This document shows positions 35,003 through 43,562 of a DNA stretch of 45,383 nt, piece after piece. Both the position numbers and the translations under genes were made by a program. Position 1 is the stretch's first letter. The number at the start of each line of letters is the position of its first letter. This DNA is from Streptococcus oralis. Lineage in GTDB: Bacteria > Bacillota > Bacilli > Lactobacillales > Streptococcaceae. The stretch spans positions 1 to 45,383 of the forward strand of contig NZ_JUOS01000074.1 of NCBI RefSeq assembly GCF_001075875.1, given 5' to 3'. A model generated the notes under the pieces. It made no database searches, was not told where the DNA came from, and saw only the letters and a list, made by a program, of their open reading frames with translations.

Positions 35003-35914
35003 TTATTCAACACCTTTTCTCGTATTAGAAAGGATAAATTCTTTGTCGATTTCATTAATAATCAATTTTGTTCGAGTATTAAGTTTTTCATCAAATCTTT
35101 TATTCAATTCCTTTACAACGCTTATCTTAAAATCATCACTTGATTTTTGTTTATAGTAATCAAATCCTCTAGAAGCCGCGCTACAGCAACTCCCCCAATC
35201 TGAAAGATAGCCTATAATTTCAAAAACACTATCATTGTATTTTTCAAATTTTTTAGTGGCTGTACTTTTTAAATAACCTGAAATACAATTTACAAAAGAG
35301 TAGTAATACTTAGAGTCACGAAATGAATTGTATTCTGCACTATGAAAACTTGGATCGAGAATTCGTGCTGATCGCACATCTTCCATAGTGGGTTTTCTGG
35401 GCATTTTAATATCAGTCTGCAGATAAGCATAATAGGTTTCCTTATCAAAGAAAGCTCCATCTACTGCTATCAAAGCACCGTACATGCCATCTTCATACTG
35501 AAAGACGATCACAGCACCGTTCCTATATTTGCTTTCTACAGGAACAGGCGGAGCAATTCTCTTTTTGGGATTTTCTTTTTTTACACTAATTTTTTCTAAA
35601 AACTTTTCTAGATTTTCACTTCTTTGTTCTAAAAATTCACTATCTGCACCCAATTCTTGGGCAAGTTCTAAATCCTCTTTGTTGAGAATGATTTCTTTAA
35701 TTTCAAGCAAGAATTCGTCATCTAATTGCCCAACTTCCCATAAACAGTGTGCTAAGGCGAACAAGACATCATACATATCGTCATCGTATAAATCCGACGT
35801 CAAGTCATTTTTAATTGTATTTGCATCTTCTCCTTGATTGTATCTCTCGAAGAATTCTTCTTTAATATCTAAGGAGGTGTCATTTCCAAAAATCGTTGCA
35901 TCCCATGTTCCCAT
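35003..35914 (-). CDS. DUF4259 protein with an Imm26-like C-terminal part (putative immunity protein)
   Basis: The 303-residue protein begins MGTWDATIFGNDTSLDIKEE, the typical DUF4259 opening (G-W-x-x-x-I-F-x-N-D). The first 110 residues are acidic helices. After a Lys/Pro linker (about 110-128), KYRNGAVIVFQYEDGMYGAL resembles Imm26-type immunity domains. DUF4259 proteins often stand in toxin-immunity neighbourhoods, but no toxin gene is here. The gene lies between two conserved operons beside a lipoprotein gene and a gene remnant, all likely accessory. The start is certain from the conserved N-terminus, although AGGAG is a rather distant 11 bases away. Confidence 0.7.
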   Translation of the reverse strand: MGTWDATIFGNDTSLDIKEEFFERYNQGEDANTIKNDLTSDLYDDDMYDVLFALAHCLWEVGQLDDEFLLEIKEIILNKEDLELAQELGADSEFLEQRSENLEKFLEKISVKKENPKKRIAPPVPVESKYRNGAVIVFQYEDGMYGALIAVDGAFFDKETYYAYLQTDIKMPRKPTMEDVRSARILDPSFHSAEYNSFRDSKYYYSFVNCISGYLKSTATKKFEKYNDSVFEIIGYLSDWGSCCSAASRGFDYYKQKSSDDFKISVVKELNKRFDEKLNTRTKLIINEIDKEFILSNTRKGVE

Positions 35915-35988
35915 AATTTCGAGACTCCTATCTACTTTTAAACAGTTCTAAATATTTTGTAAAGTTATGCTGACAACAAACTAGATTA

Positions 35989-36020
35989 AATCTCCCCTTA
36001 GCCAGAGATAAGGAGAGATT
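35989..36020 (-). terminator. Hairpin after the lipoprotein gene, possible terminator
   Basis: AATCTCCCCTTA pairs with TAAGGAGAGATT (one G-T) around an eight-base loop. It lies about 70 bases after the lipoprotein stop. The T run on the - strand is poor, so termination may be incomplete. Confidence 0.5.
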
Positions 36021-36089
36021 ACTATAACTATACTTAAGCACATCTAAAAGATTAAATTTCTATTATTTGACTTTCACCCAATAAATAAA

Positions 36090-37181
36090 CTATTTAACAA
36101 TCAAATAATGTGCATCTTTTATCTTATAATTTTCTAAACTGATAACTGTTTGTTTCTTATCAACAATATCATATTTAACCAGAGAATCATTAAATAAAAA
36201 ATAATAGATGTTGTCTTTAAATGTAAAATATGGTGCAATATATTGCTCTGTACTAAAGCCTTCCACATGAATAATATCTTTTTCTAAATTATCTAGATTG
36301 ACTGTAGTAAAGGAAAATTCGCCATTATATAATCCCTCATTCTCTATAATCAATTGGTTATTTTTAGCATCATAGTGAATATTTGTTGGATACTTTTCAG
36401 GAATATCGATATAATTCTTACTCTGACTTTTTAAATCAAAAACCAATAATTTATTTCCTGACTTATATTCCCCATCAGAATTATGCCCACTAAGTGCTTC
36501 CACAATATACAAGACATCATCTACATTAACCATTCTCATATATGCTGATGTTTCGTCAAGATTATATTTTTCTACGATGTTAAACTCTTTATCCATTTTC
36601 CAAATTTCTACATTAGTAATTTGAGTAGATAAATCCAATGTGGTTACAAGTAAGTATAAATAATTATCTACAATAACAAACTGTTGACTGGCATTTAGCT
36701 GACCATCATTTTTCACGGTAACATTAGTGACAACCTCTAAATTATTATCATATTTATAAAATTCAATTCTATCTGTAAAGACAGCAGTTGCATATAAATA
36801 ATCCCCATCTGTTATAGATGCGTATGCATCATTTCCCTCTGCTAATTTAAACGTTTCACTTAAATTTTCCTTATTAATTCTAGATACATATCTTTTTAGG
36901 CCTGAGGTATCTTTTGTTTTTGCAGTTGAGTAGGATCCTGCTTCCGAAAAACTTTCTGCCCAATAGATATATTTTTCTTTTCTAGATATATTATCCTTGA
37001 ACTCATTTAAATCATAATCATCAAAGACAGCTATTTTATCGCTATCCCAGATAGCCATTTTATAATCATCTACCGAATTTACCTTATTTGACTGACAGGC
37101 ACTTAGAAAAATAAGGCAGCAACAAGCACTTATTAACATCAACATGAAATTTATGGTTCTTTTATTACTTTTCAATATCAT
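36090..37181 (-). CDS. Putative lipoprotein with beta-propeller-like repeats
   Basis: The 363-residue protein has a lipoprotein signal peptide with lipobox FLSAC, lipidated C29, so it sits on the outer face of the membrane. The mature part has repeated short strands such as DGDYLYATA, VDNYLYLLV, VDDVLYIVE and KDNIYYFLF, spaced about 45-60 residues, a pattern like surface beta-propellers. I do not recognise a named family or function. GGGG lies ten bases ahead of the ATG. It is alone on the - strand next to an immunity-type gene and a broken gene, so it may be part of an acquired patch. Confidence 0.75.
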   Translation of the reverse strand: MILKSNKRTINFMLMLISACCCLIFLSACQSNKVNSVDDYKMAIWDSDKIAVFDDYDLNEFKDNISRKEKYIYWAESFSEAGSYSTAKTKDTSGLKRYVSRINKENLSETFKLAEGNDAYASITDGDYLYATAVFTDRIEFYKYDNNLEVVTNVTVKNDGQLNASQQFVIVDNYLYLLVTTLDLSTQITNVEIWKMDKEFNIVEKYNLDETSAYMRMVNVDDVLYIVEALSGHNSDGEYKSGNKLLVFDLKSQSKNYIDIPEKYPTNIHYDAKNNQLIIENEGLYNGEFSFTTVNLDNLEKDIIHVEGFSTEQYIAPYFTFKDNIYYFLFNDSLVKYDIVDKKQTVISLENYKIKDAHYLIVK

Positions 37182-37204
37182 ACTGATTTGCCCCTATATA
37201 GCTT

Positions 37205-37213
37205 TTTATACCA
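37205..37213 (-). promoter_or_regulatory. Extended -10 promoter of the lipoprotein gene
   Basis: TGGTATAAA on the - strand lies about 24 bases before the ATG, inside the 3' end of the broken gene remnant. Confidence 0.45.
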
Positions 37214-37370
37214 ATTTAAGACGTTCAAACAGATGAATAGATAATTTATTGACTAGTTTAGATGCTTCTTTTTCAATACCTGCTTGATTAACTGTACTAC
37301 CAATTTGATATCCAGATACAACTTAACGGTAGATGACAATCACAATATTCTTGTCATTATATCCTAGCAT
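37206..37370 (-). pseudogene. 3' remnant of a lost gene with an in-frame stop
   Basis: The - strand reads MLGYNDKNIVIVIYR, a TAA stop, then VVSGYQIGSTVNQAGIEKEA and on to LSIHLFERLKLV with a final stop at 37206. Both parts are in one frame, which suggests one ancestral C-terminus broken by a point mutation. The parent is not recognised. The sequence from 37371 to 37469 shows no gene. Confidence 0.5.
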
Positions 37371-37469
37371 GATTTATTATATCAAAAAAATAAAACGTTT
37401 TCAAAAAATACCTAAATTTCTTGCACTCCATGCTCCAGGTTTTCTAGAATTTTTTATATTTTGTGATTG

Positions 37470-38162
37470 TTAAAGGAGCCCCAAGCAATCAAGCAGAGCC
37501 TGATAAGAGTCGACTTCATAAGTTGGCTGGGCTAAGCTCTTATTTTCCAGATGATGAGGATTGTACCAGATGGTATCGATGCCAGCATTATTTCCACCTT
37601 GAATATCAGCTGACAAAGAATCACCAATCATAAGGGTCTGATTTTTATCAAAATTAGGGATACGTGCTCCAATTTTTTCATAAAATTCAGCATCTGGTTT
37701 TTGGGTATGGAGTTTCTCTGAAATGAAGATTTCCTTGAAAAATGGCGCAATACCAGATTGTTCCAAACGACCTGTTTGAATAAGGGTAATTCCATTTGTC
37801 GCAGCATAGAGCTCATAGCCTTGTTTTATCAAATTTTTTAATAAATCTTTCACACCTGGGAAAGTCTGTCCCTGTTTTGATAGGAAAAACTGGTAGCGCT
37901 CTGCTAAGTAAGCCCCATCTTTTTCAATGCCAAAGTGAGCAAACAATTTTGCAAAACGTGTGTTAATTAACTCAGCCTTTGTAATTTTTTTCTGTTCCAA
38001 ATCCTTCCAAAGAGCCTTGTTCATTGGTACATAATAATCTTTGTAAGCTTGGATATCCACTACTCCTTCTTCTTTTAGGAGTTGCGATAAGGCAATGTCT
38101 TCTGCAGCATCAAAATCAAGTAAGGTGTGGTCGAGGTCGAAGAGTAAATACTTATATTTCAA
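37470..38162 (-). CDS. YjjG-like HAD hydrolase (pyrimidine 5'-nucleotidase type)
   Basis: The 230-residue protein is a HAD phosphatase of the YjjG/YfnB type, which removes phosphate from nucleotides, including non-canonical pyrimidines. Motif I is LLFDLDHTLLDF at the N-terminus, motif II is AATNG, motif III is the Lys of HTQKPDAEF, and motif IV is MIGDSLSADIQG. The TTG at 38162 is chosen because AAGGAG lies eight bases ahead and motif I begins directly after; upstream ATGs would add residues with no family counterpart. It stands alone on the - strand after pta. Confidence 0.85.
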   Translation of the reverse strand: MKYKYLLFDLDHTLLDFDAAEDIALSQLLKEEGVVDIQAYKDYYVPMNKALWKDLEQKKITKAELINTRFAKLFAHFGIEKDGAYLAERYQFFLSKQGQTFPGVKDLLKNLIKQGYELYAATNGITLIQTGRLEQSGIAPFFKEIFISEKLHTQKPDAEFYEKIGARIPNFDKNQTLMIGDSLSADIQGGNNAGIDTIWYNPHHLENKSLAQPTYEVDSYQALLDCLGLL

Positions 38163-38376
38163 ATCTAAATGCTCCTTTCTGAACATTAAGTGAGTAAAAA
38201 AATAAATAGTCATTCAAAAGATTGCAGGAGCTAATTTCTATAGAACTGGCAGTATTGACTATGGTTCCAACTAGGTCTTTGGGTATCTATAGGTTTGATC
38301 TATAAACTTCACCGAGTATTAACAAAAGCCGATATTCCTATCACCTTTTAATAACCAGTTTGAATTCTTCCTACTT

Positions 38377-38404
38377 GAAAAGCTCCTTTAACAGAAAAGG
38401 AGCT
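38377..38404 (-). terminator. Terminator of the relQ-nadK-rluD-pta operon
   Basis: AGCTCCTTT and AAAGGAGCT pair perfectly over 9 bp with a six-base loop, followed on the - strand by TTTTC. It lies ten bases after the pta stop. The stretch 38214-38376 shows no supported gene. Confidence 0.75.
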
Positions 38405-38414
38405 ATCTTTTATT

Positions 38415-39389
38415 TTATTGGTGTACAGCTTGGGCTGCTGTGATAAGAGTAAGTTTGAAGACGTCGTCTGAATTACATCCACGAGAAAGGTCATTAACTG
38501 GTTTGTTCAAACCTTGCAATACTGGACCAACCGCTGCAAATCCACCGAGACGTTCTGCCATCTTGTACCCAATATTCCCTGCTTCAATACCTGGGAAGAT
38601 AAAGACATTTGCTTGTCCAGCAACCTTGCTTCCTGGTGCTTTAAGAGCAGCTGTTTCTGGAACGAAGGCAGCATCAAATTGCAATTCCCCATCAATTTCA
38701 AGATCAGGACGAAGATCATGAGCAATCTTAGTTGCTTCAACAACTTTATCTACGTTTTCACCAAAACCAGAACCTTTAGTTGAATAGCTTAGCATCGCAA
38801 TTTTTGGTTCGATACCGAACATCTTAGCTGTGATAGCAGAGTTAATCGCAATTTCTGCCAAAGCTTCAGCATCAGGATTGATATTGATGGCACAGTCACC
38901 AAATAGGTAACGCTCAGTGCCACGAACCATAAGGAAGGCACCTGAAGTACGACTAACATTTGGACGTGTTTTAATGATTTGAAGGGCTGGACGAACAGTT
39001 GCCGCAGTAGAGTGAATAGCTCCTGAAACCATTCCATCTACCAAGCCCATGTATACCAACATGACACCAAAATAGTTCACGTCTTTAACCAAGATTTCGT
39101 GAGCCTCTTCTTCAGTCATTTTCCCTTTACGACGTTCTACAAGTGATGCTACCATGTCTTCAAATTGAGGGTAGTGGGCTGGGTCGATGACTTCATAACC
39201 ATCCATGATTCCTTCGATTTCAAGATAGATTTTAATTTTATCAGGATTTCCTAGTAGGACAGGGATAACTTCTGTTTCTTTTACGATGCGTTTTGTAGCT
39301 TGAAGGATACGTGGTTCTTCACCTTCTGGCAAGACAATACGTGCATTTTTACCAACTAGGTTGGCTTTTAAACTTTCAAAAATTTCCAT
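38415..39389 (-). CDS. pta: Phosphate acetyltransferase
   Basis: Pta interconverts acetyl-CoA and acetyl phosphate, linking pyruvate breakdown to ATP via acetate kinase. The 324-residue length fits the short, catalytic-domain-only Pta of Gram-positive bacteria. Motifs are VLPEGEEPRILQATK at the N-terminus, MVSGAIHSTAATVRPALQII, MLSYSTKGSG and GSKVAGQANVFIFPG. It follows the pseudouridine synthase by 15 bases and has a terminator after it. Its acetyl-CoA source could be the aco-encoded complex in this window. Confidence 0.95.
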   Translation of the reverse strand: MEIFESLKANLVGKNARIVLPEGEEPRILQATKRIVKETEVIPVLLGNPDKIKIYLEIEGIMDGYEVIDPAHYPQFEDMVASLVERRKGKMTEEEAHEILVKDVNYFGVMLVYMGLVDGMVSGAIHSTAATVRPALQIIKTRPNVSRTSGAFLMVRGTERYLFGDCAININPDAEALAEIAINSAITAKMFGIEPKIAMLSYSTKGSGFGENVDKVVEATKIAHDLRPDLEIDGELQFDAAFVPETAALKAPGSKVAGQANVFIFPGIEAGNIGYKMAERLGGFAAVGPVLQGLNKPVNDLSRGCNSDDVFKLTLITAAQAVHQ

Positions 39390-39404
39390 GAGTTTTGACT
39401 CCTT

Positions 39405-40304
39405 TTAAGATAAATTATTATTTGATAACTGAGTTATAAGAGTGTTAAAATCATCCGGCAGTGGACTTTCCATCTCCAACTGCTCTTCAAGAAAAGGATG
39501 ATAAAACGATAAGTAATGGCAATGCAGAGCTTGGCGCTCTATGCCATGTTCAAGACTACCACCATAGAGGTCATCGCCAAACAAAGGGAAACCGATATGG
39601 GAGAAATGAACACGAATCTGGTGTGTCCTTCCCGTATGTAGTCGAATATCAACTAGATGAATATTGCCATAAGACTGCACTATTCGATAGGAAGTATGGG
39701 CATACTTACCACCTTTTGCCACTCGTCTAGTGATGATTGAATCTTCATCACGGGCAATCGGGGCAATAATTTCACCTTGAGGTTCCAGAACCCCATCTCC
39801 TTTAACGAGTGCAAAATAGCGCTTTTCAATGGCTTTCTTTTGCAACTGCTTGTCTAGTCTAGCATGAGCATAACCATGTTTAGCAAAAAGCATGAGACCC
39901 GAAGTATCGCGATCTAGTCTGGTTACAATGTGAACCTGCTGATTTTCATAGTTCTGTTTCACATAGTAGCCCTTGATAAAATTAGCGATGGTATTGGAAT
40001 GATTGACACTAGGAATCGAGGCCACACCAAAGGGTTTGTTTAGGATTAAGAAATGATCATCTTCAAACAGAATATCCAGTGGATAATCAATTGCTTCCAG
40101 TGTCTCAAAACCTTCCTCAGGAGGAATGTCGATGACAACCACATCCCCAATATCTAAGAGATAGGTTGCATTTTGTGGATGACCGTTTACGCGAATATCC
40201 CCACCTCGAAACTTGATTTTGGCAAGTAAACCTTTCGAGACTTCGTGTTTTTTTAAAAAGGTCTTTACCTTGACATGTTCGTCAGCAATAAATTCAAACC
40301 TCAT
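39405..40304 (-). CDS. RluA/RluD-family pseudouridine synthase
   Basis: The 299-residue protein has an N-terminal S4-like RNA-binding segment (about 15-60) and the RluA-family catalytic domain, with catalytic Asp in [19 protein letters not shown] and the later [20 protein letters not shown]. It modifies uridines in structured RNA, usually 23S rRNA; the exact site is not certain for this paralogue, so no symbol is given. Its start overlaps the nadK stop by four bases (ATGA). Confidence 0.92.
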   Translation of the reverse strand: MRFEFIADEHVKVKTFLKKHEVSKGLLAKIKFRGGDIRVNGHPQNATYLLDIGDVVVIDIPPEEGFETLEAIDYPLDILFEDDHFLILNKPFGVASIPSVNHSNTIANFIKGYYVKQNYENQQVHIVTRLDRDTSGLMLFAKHGYAHARLDKQLQKKAIEKRYFALVKGDGVLEPQGEIIAPIARDEDSIITRRVAKGGKYAHTSYRIVQSYGNIHLVDIRLHTGRTHQIRVHFSHIGFPLFGDDLYGGSLEHGIERQALHCHYLSFYHPFLEEQLEMESPLPDDFNTLITQLSNNNLS

Positions 40305-41119
40305 TCATCCACCTCACCAATAAAGGCATCCTTGACACGATTCCAAAAACTGGTATGTCTTGGAGTCGCGACAAAGTGGATCTTGTGATGATCTATTTGG
40401 TATTCTATTCTTTCAATATTACGATAAGAATAAATACTATTATCAACCGAGATCGTATGATAGTCATTACGAGTTGGTATCAATTCTATCTTATCCTTTT
40501 TAGGCACAATGATAGAAGAACCTAAAGTTCTGAAGACACGATTATTGAGACTCGCAATTTCTGTCAATTGAAGGGCCTCAATGGTAGGATGTAAAACAGC
40601 ACCACCAAGAGATTTATTATAGGCTGTACTTCCAGTCGGAGTTGAGATGGTCAAACCATCCCCTCGGAAGCGTTCAAACGGTACATGATTGATAACAACA
40701 TCTACTACCATGGTTCGATCAGTTCTACGAATACTAGCTTCGTTCAAGGCACGGAAAATCTTCACTTCACCATTTTCCAGAAAAATCTTTACATTTAAAA
40801 TCGGATATGATACTCGAGCTCCAGTATCCAACTGTAAATTAGTAACCAATTGATCCAGTTCGAAATCACGATAGTCCGTATAAAAGCCTAAATGACCTGT
40901 GTGAACTCCCACAAATCGAACCTTATCCAGCTGGTCTTCATACTTGTGAAAGGCAGACAAGAGCATACCATCTCCACCAATTGAAATCACAATATCTGGA
41001 TTTTTGTCGTTTAATATAAAGTTATTTTTCTTAAGTCGATCTCTTAATTCGTATAAGACTCTTTGACTTTGAGGTTTGCGGTTAGCAATTAGATCAATTC
41101 GTTTACCTGTATTCTTCAT
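40301..41119 (-). CDS. nadK: NAD kinase
   Basis: NadK phosphorylates NAD to NADP. The 272-residue protein has the GGDG motif ([14 protein letters not shown]) and [16 protein letters not shown]. The ATG at 41119 is chosen to match known streptococcal NadK, which begin [17 protein letters not shown] four codons upstream (41131) has a better-placed AGG, so the start could be there. The gene overlaps relQ by 17 bases and rluD-like by four, so all three are translationally linked. The relQ-nadK-rluD order is conserved in Firmicutes. Confidence 0.95.
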   Translation of the reverse strand: MKNTGKRIDLIANRKPQSQRVLYELRDRLKKNNFILNDKNPDIVISIGGDGMLLSAFHKYEDQLDKVRFVGVHTGHLGFYTDYRDFELDQLVTNLQLDTGARVSYPILNVKIFLENGEVKIFRALNEASIRRTDRTMVVDVVINHVPFERFRGDGLTISTPTGSTAYNKSLGGAVLHPTIEALQLTEIASLNNRVFRTLGSSIIVPKKDKIELIPTRNDYHTISVDNSIYSYRNIERIEYQIDHHKIHFVATPRHTSFWNRVKDAFIGEVDE

Positions 41120-41774
41120 CGGTATCGTCACTATTACCTACCCCGTCATTTAACTTTCTATGCAGTGGATCAAAGAGTGCCTGTGCTTCTTGGATATCAT
41201 CACGAATTTTGCTCATTTCTTCATCCAATTGGTGGGATATCCTTGCTGTAATTTCCAAACGTTTCTTAATTTCTTCTGGAAAATCGCCTTGATATTTATA
41301 ATTGAGAGAATGCTCGATGGTAGCCCAGAAATTCATCGCCAAGGTACGAATCTGAATCTCCACTAAAATCGTTCTTGCCCCATTGATTGTGTCAACAGTA
41401 TACTCAATAATCAAATGGTATGAACGGTAGCCTGAAGCCTTTCGATGAGTGATGTAGTCACGTTCTTGGACAACTCTCATGTCTTGCCTCTTACGAAGAA
41501 TAGCAACAACTTCGCTCACGTCATCTACAAATTGAACCATGACACGTAAACCTGCAATATCTTGCAAGTCCTGTTCCAGCGTATCATACCCAATTCCTCG
41601 ACGAGCCATTTTTTCTTTAATACTTTCAATCGGTTTGACTCGACCAGTTACAAACTCAATTGGAGAATGTTTATTTTGTTTGCGGTATTGTTTTCGAATA
41701 CCTCGGAGTTTTATCTTCAGCTCTCCAACAGCCTGAATGTAAGGATCTAAAAATTCTTCCCATTCTGTAATCAT
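41103..41774 (-). CDS. relQ: Small alarmone synthetase RelQ
   Basis: RelQ makes (p)ppGpp or related alarmones from ATP and GDP/GTP. The 223-residue protein has only the synthetase domain, with no hydrolase domain and no TGS/ACT regulatory tail. Landmarks are [33 protein letters not shown] and [20 protein letters not shown]. It leads the - strand unit relQ-nadK-rluD-pta and diverges from the CYTH gene. In Bacillus the homologue is also a neighbour of a CYTH gene, so this block is an old association. Confidence 0.95.
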   Translation of the reverse strand: MITEWEEFLDPYIQAVGELKIKLRGIRKQYRKQNKHSPIEFVTGRVKPIESIKEKMARRGIGYDTLEQDLQDIAGLRVMVQFVDDVSEVVAILRKRQDMRVVQERDYITHRKASGYRSYHLIIEYTVDTINGARTILVEIQIRTLAMNFWATIEHSLNYKYQGDFPEEIKKRLEITARISHQLDEEMSKIRDDIQEAQALFDPLHRKLNDGVGNSDDTDEEYR

Positions 41775-41820
41775 ATATCTTTTTTATCCAATCCTCTATA
41801 AACTTCGATTTATCTAGTTT

Positions 41821-41849
41821 TTGATTTTCGAGGAAAAATCTTATACAAT
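41821..41849 (+). promoter_or_regulatory. Promoter of the CYTH gene
   Basis: TTGATT at 41821-41826 and TACAAT at 41844-41849 are spaced by exactly 17 bases. Confidence 0.6.
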
Positions 41850-41862
41850 AAATACAATGCTT

Positions 41863-41871
41863 ATTATACCA
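41863..41871 (-). promoter_or_regulatory. Extended -10 promoter of the relQ operon
   Basis: TGGTATAAT on the - strand lies about 90 bases before relQ. It lies just downstream of the + strand CYTH promoter, so the two transcripts overlap at their 5' ends. Confidence 0.6.
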
Positions 41872-41908
41872 TACAATCGCTTTCAAAGATAAGGAAAAAG
41901 TAAAAAAA

Positions 41909-42478
41909 ATGAAACATTTAGAAATTGAAATGAAAACACTTCTAAACAAGGTTGAATATCAAAGATTGCAGGAGCACTTTTCAGGAGTCACACCTATTAC
42001 ACAAAGAAATTACTACCTAGACACGCCTGATTTTTACCTTCGCCAACATAAAATCGCTATGCGCATTCGTACTTTTGAAAATAGTGCTGAATTGACCATA
42101 AAAATCCCACAAAAAGTTGGAAATATGGAGTACAATCAAGATCTCAGTCTTGAGGAAGCAAACCATTGTCTTAAAGAATGTAAACTTCCACAAGGAATGA
42201 TTCTTGACGAATTGACTAGCCGTGGACTTTCAACCAGTGGCTGGGTAGTTTTAGGTTGCCTAACTACTGTTCGCTACGAAAAGCAAACTCCTATCGGCCT
42301 CATGGCTCTTGATCAAAGCCAATACTTTGATATTGTTGACTATGAGCTTGAATTAGAAGTAGAAGATGGTAAGCAAGGTAGTCTTGATTTCCAAGAATTT
42401 TTACAAGCCAATGAAATCCATTACAAAAAAGCTCCTTCAAAATTGGTTCGTTTTATAGAAAATATGAAAAAATACTGA
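41909..42478 (+). CDS. CYTH-domain triphosphate hydrolase (YjbK-like)
   Basis: CYTH enzymes form a tunnel that binds and cuts triphosphates such as inorganic triphosphate or thiamine triphosphate. The 189-residue protein shows the signature ExExK at E5-I-E7-M-K9, alternating charged strands (AMRIRTF, ELTIKIPQ, VRYEK) and YELELEVED near the end. It diverges from relQ, so it may deal with polyphosphates tied to alarmone metabolism, by position only. AAGGAAAAA precedes the ATG. Confidence 0.9.
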   Translation: MKHLEIEMKTLLNKVEYQRLQEHFSGVTPITQRNYYLDTPDFYLRQHKIAMRIRTFENSAELTIKIPQKVGNMEYNQDLSLEEANHCLKECKLPQGMILDELTSRGLSTSGWVVLGCLTTVRYEKQTPIGLMALDQSQYFDIVDYELELEVEDGKQGSLDFQEFLQANEIHYKKAPSKLVRFIENMKKY

Positions 42479-42494
42479 AATAATCTTCTTTTTT

Positions 42495-42503
42495 TGATAA
42501 AAT
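42495..42503 (+). promoter_or_regulatory. Extended -10 promoter of the second prs gene
   Basis: TGATAAAAT lies about 100 bases before the ATG. The leader has CTGTTGTAG (42527-42535), which can pair imperfectly with CTACAGCGG (42563-42571). Confidence 0.4.
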
Positions 42504-42602
42504 AAAAGGGATGAAAAATAATAGAATCTGTTGTAGAGAGCATTTATCACTAAAAGTGTTTCACTACAGCGGTTCACTTAGTTTAAAGAGGACGGTTTAT
42601 CG

Positions 42603-43547
42603 ATGTCAGATACAAAAAACATGAAACTTTTCGCACTATCTTCCAACCAGGAAATTGCTCAAAGAATCGCAGATGCTGCAGGTGTTCCACTTGGAAAAGT
42701 ATCTTCACGCCAATTTTCAGATGGTGAAATCCAAGTTAACATCGAAGAAAGTGTTCGTGGATATGATGTTTATATCATCCAATCAACTAGTTATCCAGTA
42801 AATAACCACTTGATGGAACTCTTGATTATGGTTGATGCTTGTGTTCGCGCTAGTGCTAATACTATTAACGTTGTACTTCCATACTTCGGCTACGCTCGCC
42901 AAGATCGTATCGCTTCTTCACGCGAACCACTTACTGCAAAACTGGTTGCAAATATGTTGGTGAAAGCTGGAGTTAGTCGTGTATTGACTCTTGACCTCCA
43001 TGCCGTTCAGGTTCAAGGATTCTTTGACATTCCTGTAGATAACCTCTACACAATCCCGCTTTTTGCCAAACACTACTGCGATAAAGGTTTGACTGGTTCA
43101 GATGTGGTTGTTGTCAGTCCTAAAAACTCTGGTGTAAAACGTGCGCGTAGTCTTGCAGAATACCTAGATGCTCCGATTGCTATCATTGATTATGCGCAAG
43201 ATGATTCTGAACGCAGTCAAGGTTATATTATCGGAGATGTCGAAGGTAAAAAGGCAATCTTGATCGATGACATTCTGAACACTGGCCGTACCTTCTCTGA
43301 AGCTGCTAAAATCTTAGAACGTGACGGCGCAACTGAAATCTATGCGGTTTCAAGTCATGGACTATTCGTTAATGGAGCTGCAGAGTTATTAGATGCAACA
43401 AATATCAAGGAGATCTTGGTTACAGATTCTGTTGTGACAGAAAGTAGAAAACCTAAAAACGTACAATACATCACTGCTAGCGAATTGATTGGTGATGCCA
43501 TGGTTCGTATTCATGAAAGAAAACCAGTTAGTCCACTATTTAAATAG
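42603..43547 (+). CDS. Second ribose-phosphate pyrophosphokinase (Prs2-type)
   Basis: PRPP synthetase makes PRPP from ribose 5-phosphate and ATP for nucleotides, His and Trp. The 314-residue protein has the family N-terminus ([19 protein letters not shown]) and [12 protein letters not shown]. The catalytic regions differ from standard class I enzymes: [11 protein letters not shown] replaces SPDHGGVTRAR, the flexible loop reads [14 protein letters not shown] without the usual K-R-R, and the PRPP loop is DDILNTGRT rather than DDMIDTAGT. Streptococci carry such a second Prs besides a standard one, and its activity is uncertain. GAGGACGG lies ahead of the ATG. The desulfurase gene follows within 16 bases. 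Confidence 0.88.
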   Translation: MSDTKNMKLFALSSNQEIAQRIADAAGVPLGKVSSRQFSDGEIQVNIEESVRGYDVYIIQSTSYPVNNHLMELLIMVDACVRASANTINVVLPYFGYARQDRIASSREPLTAKLVANMLVKAGVSRVLTLDLHAVQVQGFFDIPVDNLYTIPLFAKHYCDKGLTGSDVVVVSPKNSGVKRARSLAEYLDAPIAIIDYAQDDSERSQGYIIGDVEGKKAILIDDILNTGRTFSEAAKILERDGATEIYAVSSHGLFVNGAAELLDATNIKEILVTDSVVTESRKPKNVQYITASELIGDAMVRIHERKPVSPLFK

Positions 43548-43562
43548 AAATTAGGTGAGTTT

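Noticed and set aside
38250-38352. Possible gene remnant between the YjjG-like gene and pta (stretches such as KLHRVLTKADIPITF)
   Set aside because: Frames must be joined by a shift and the similarity to a MscS-like tail is only an impression, so no feature is claimed.
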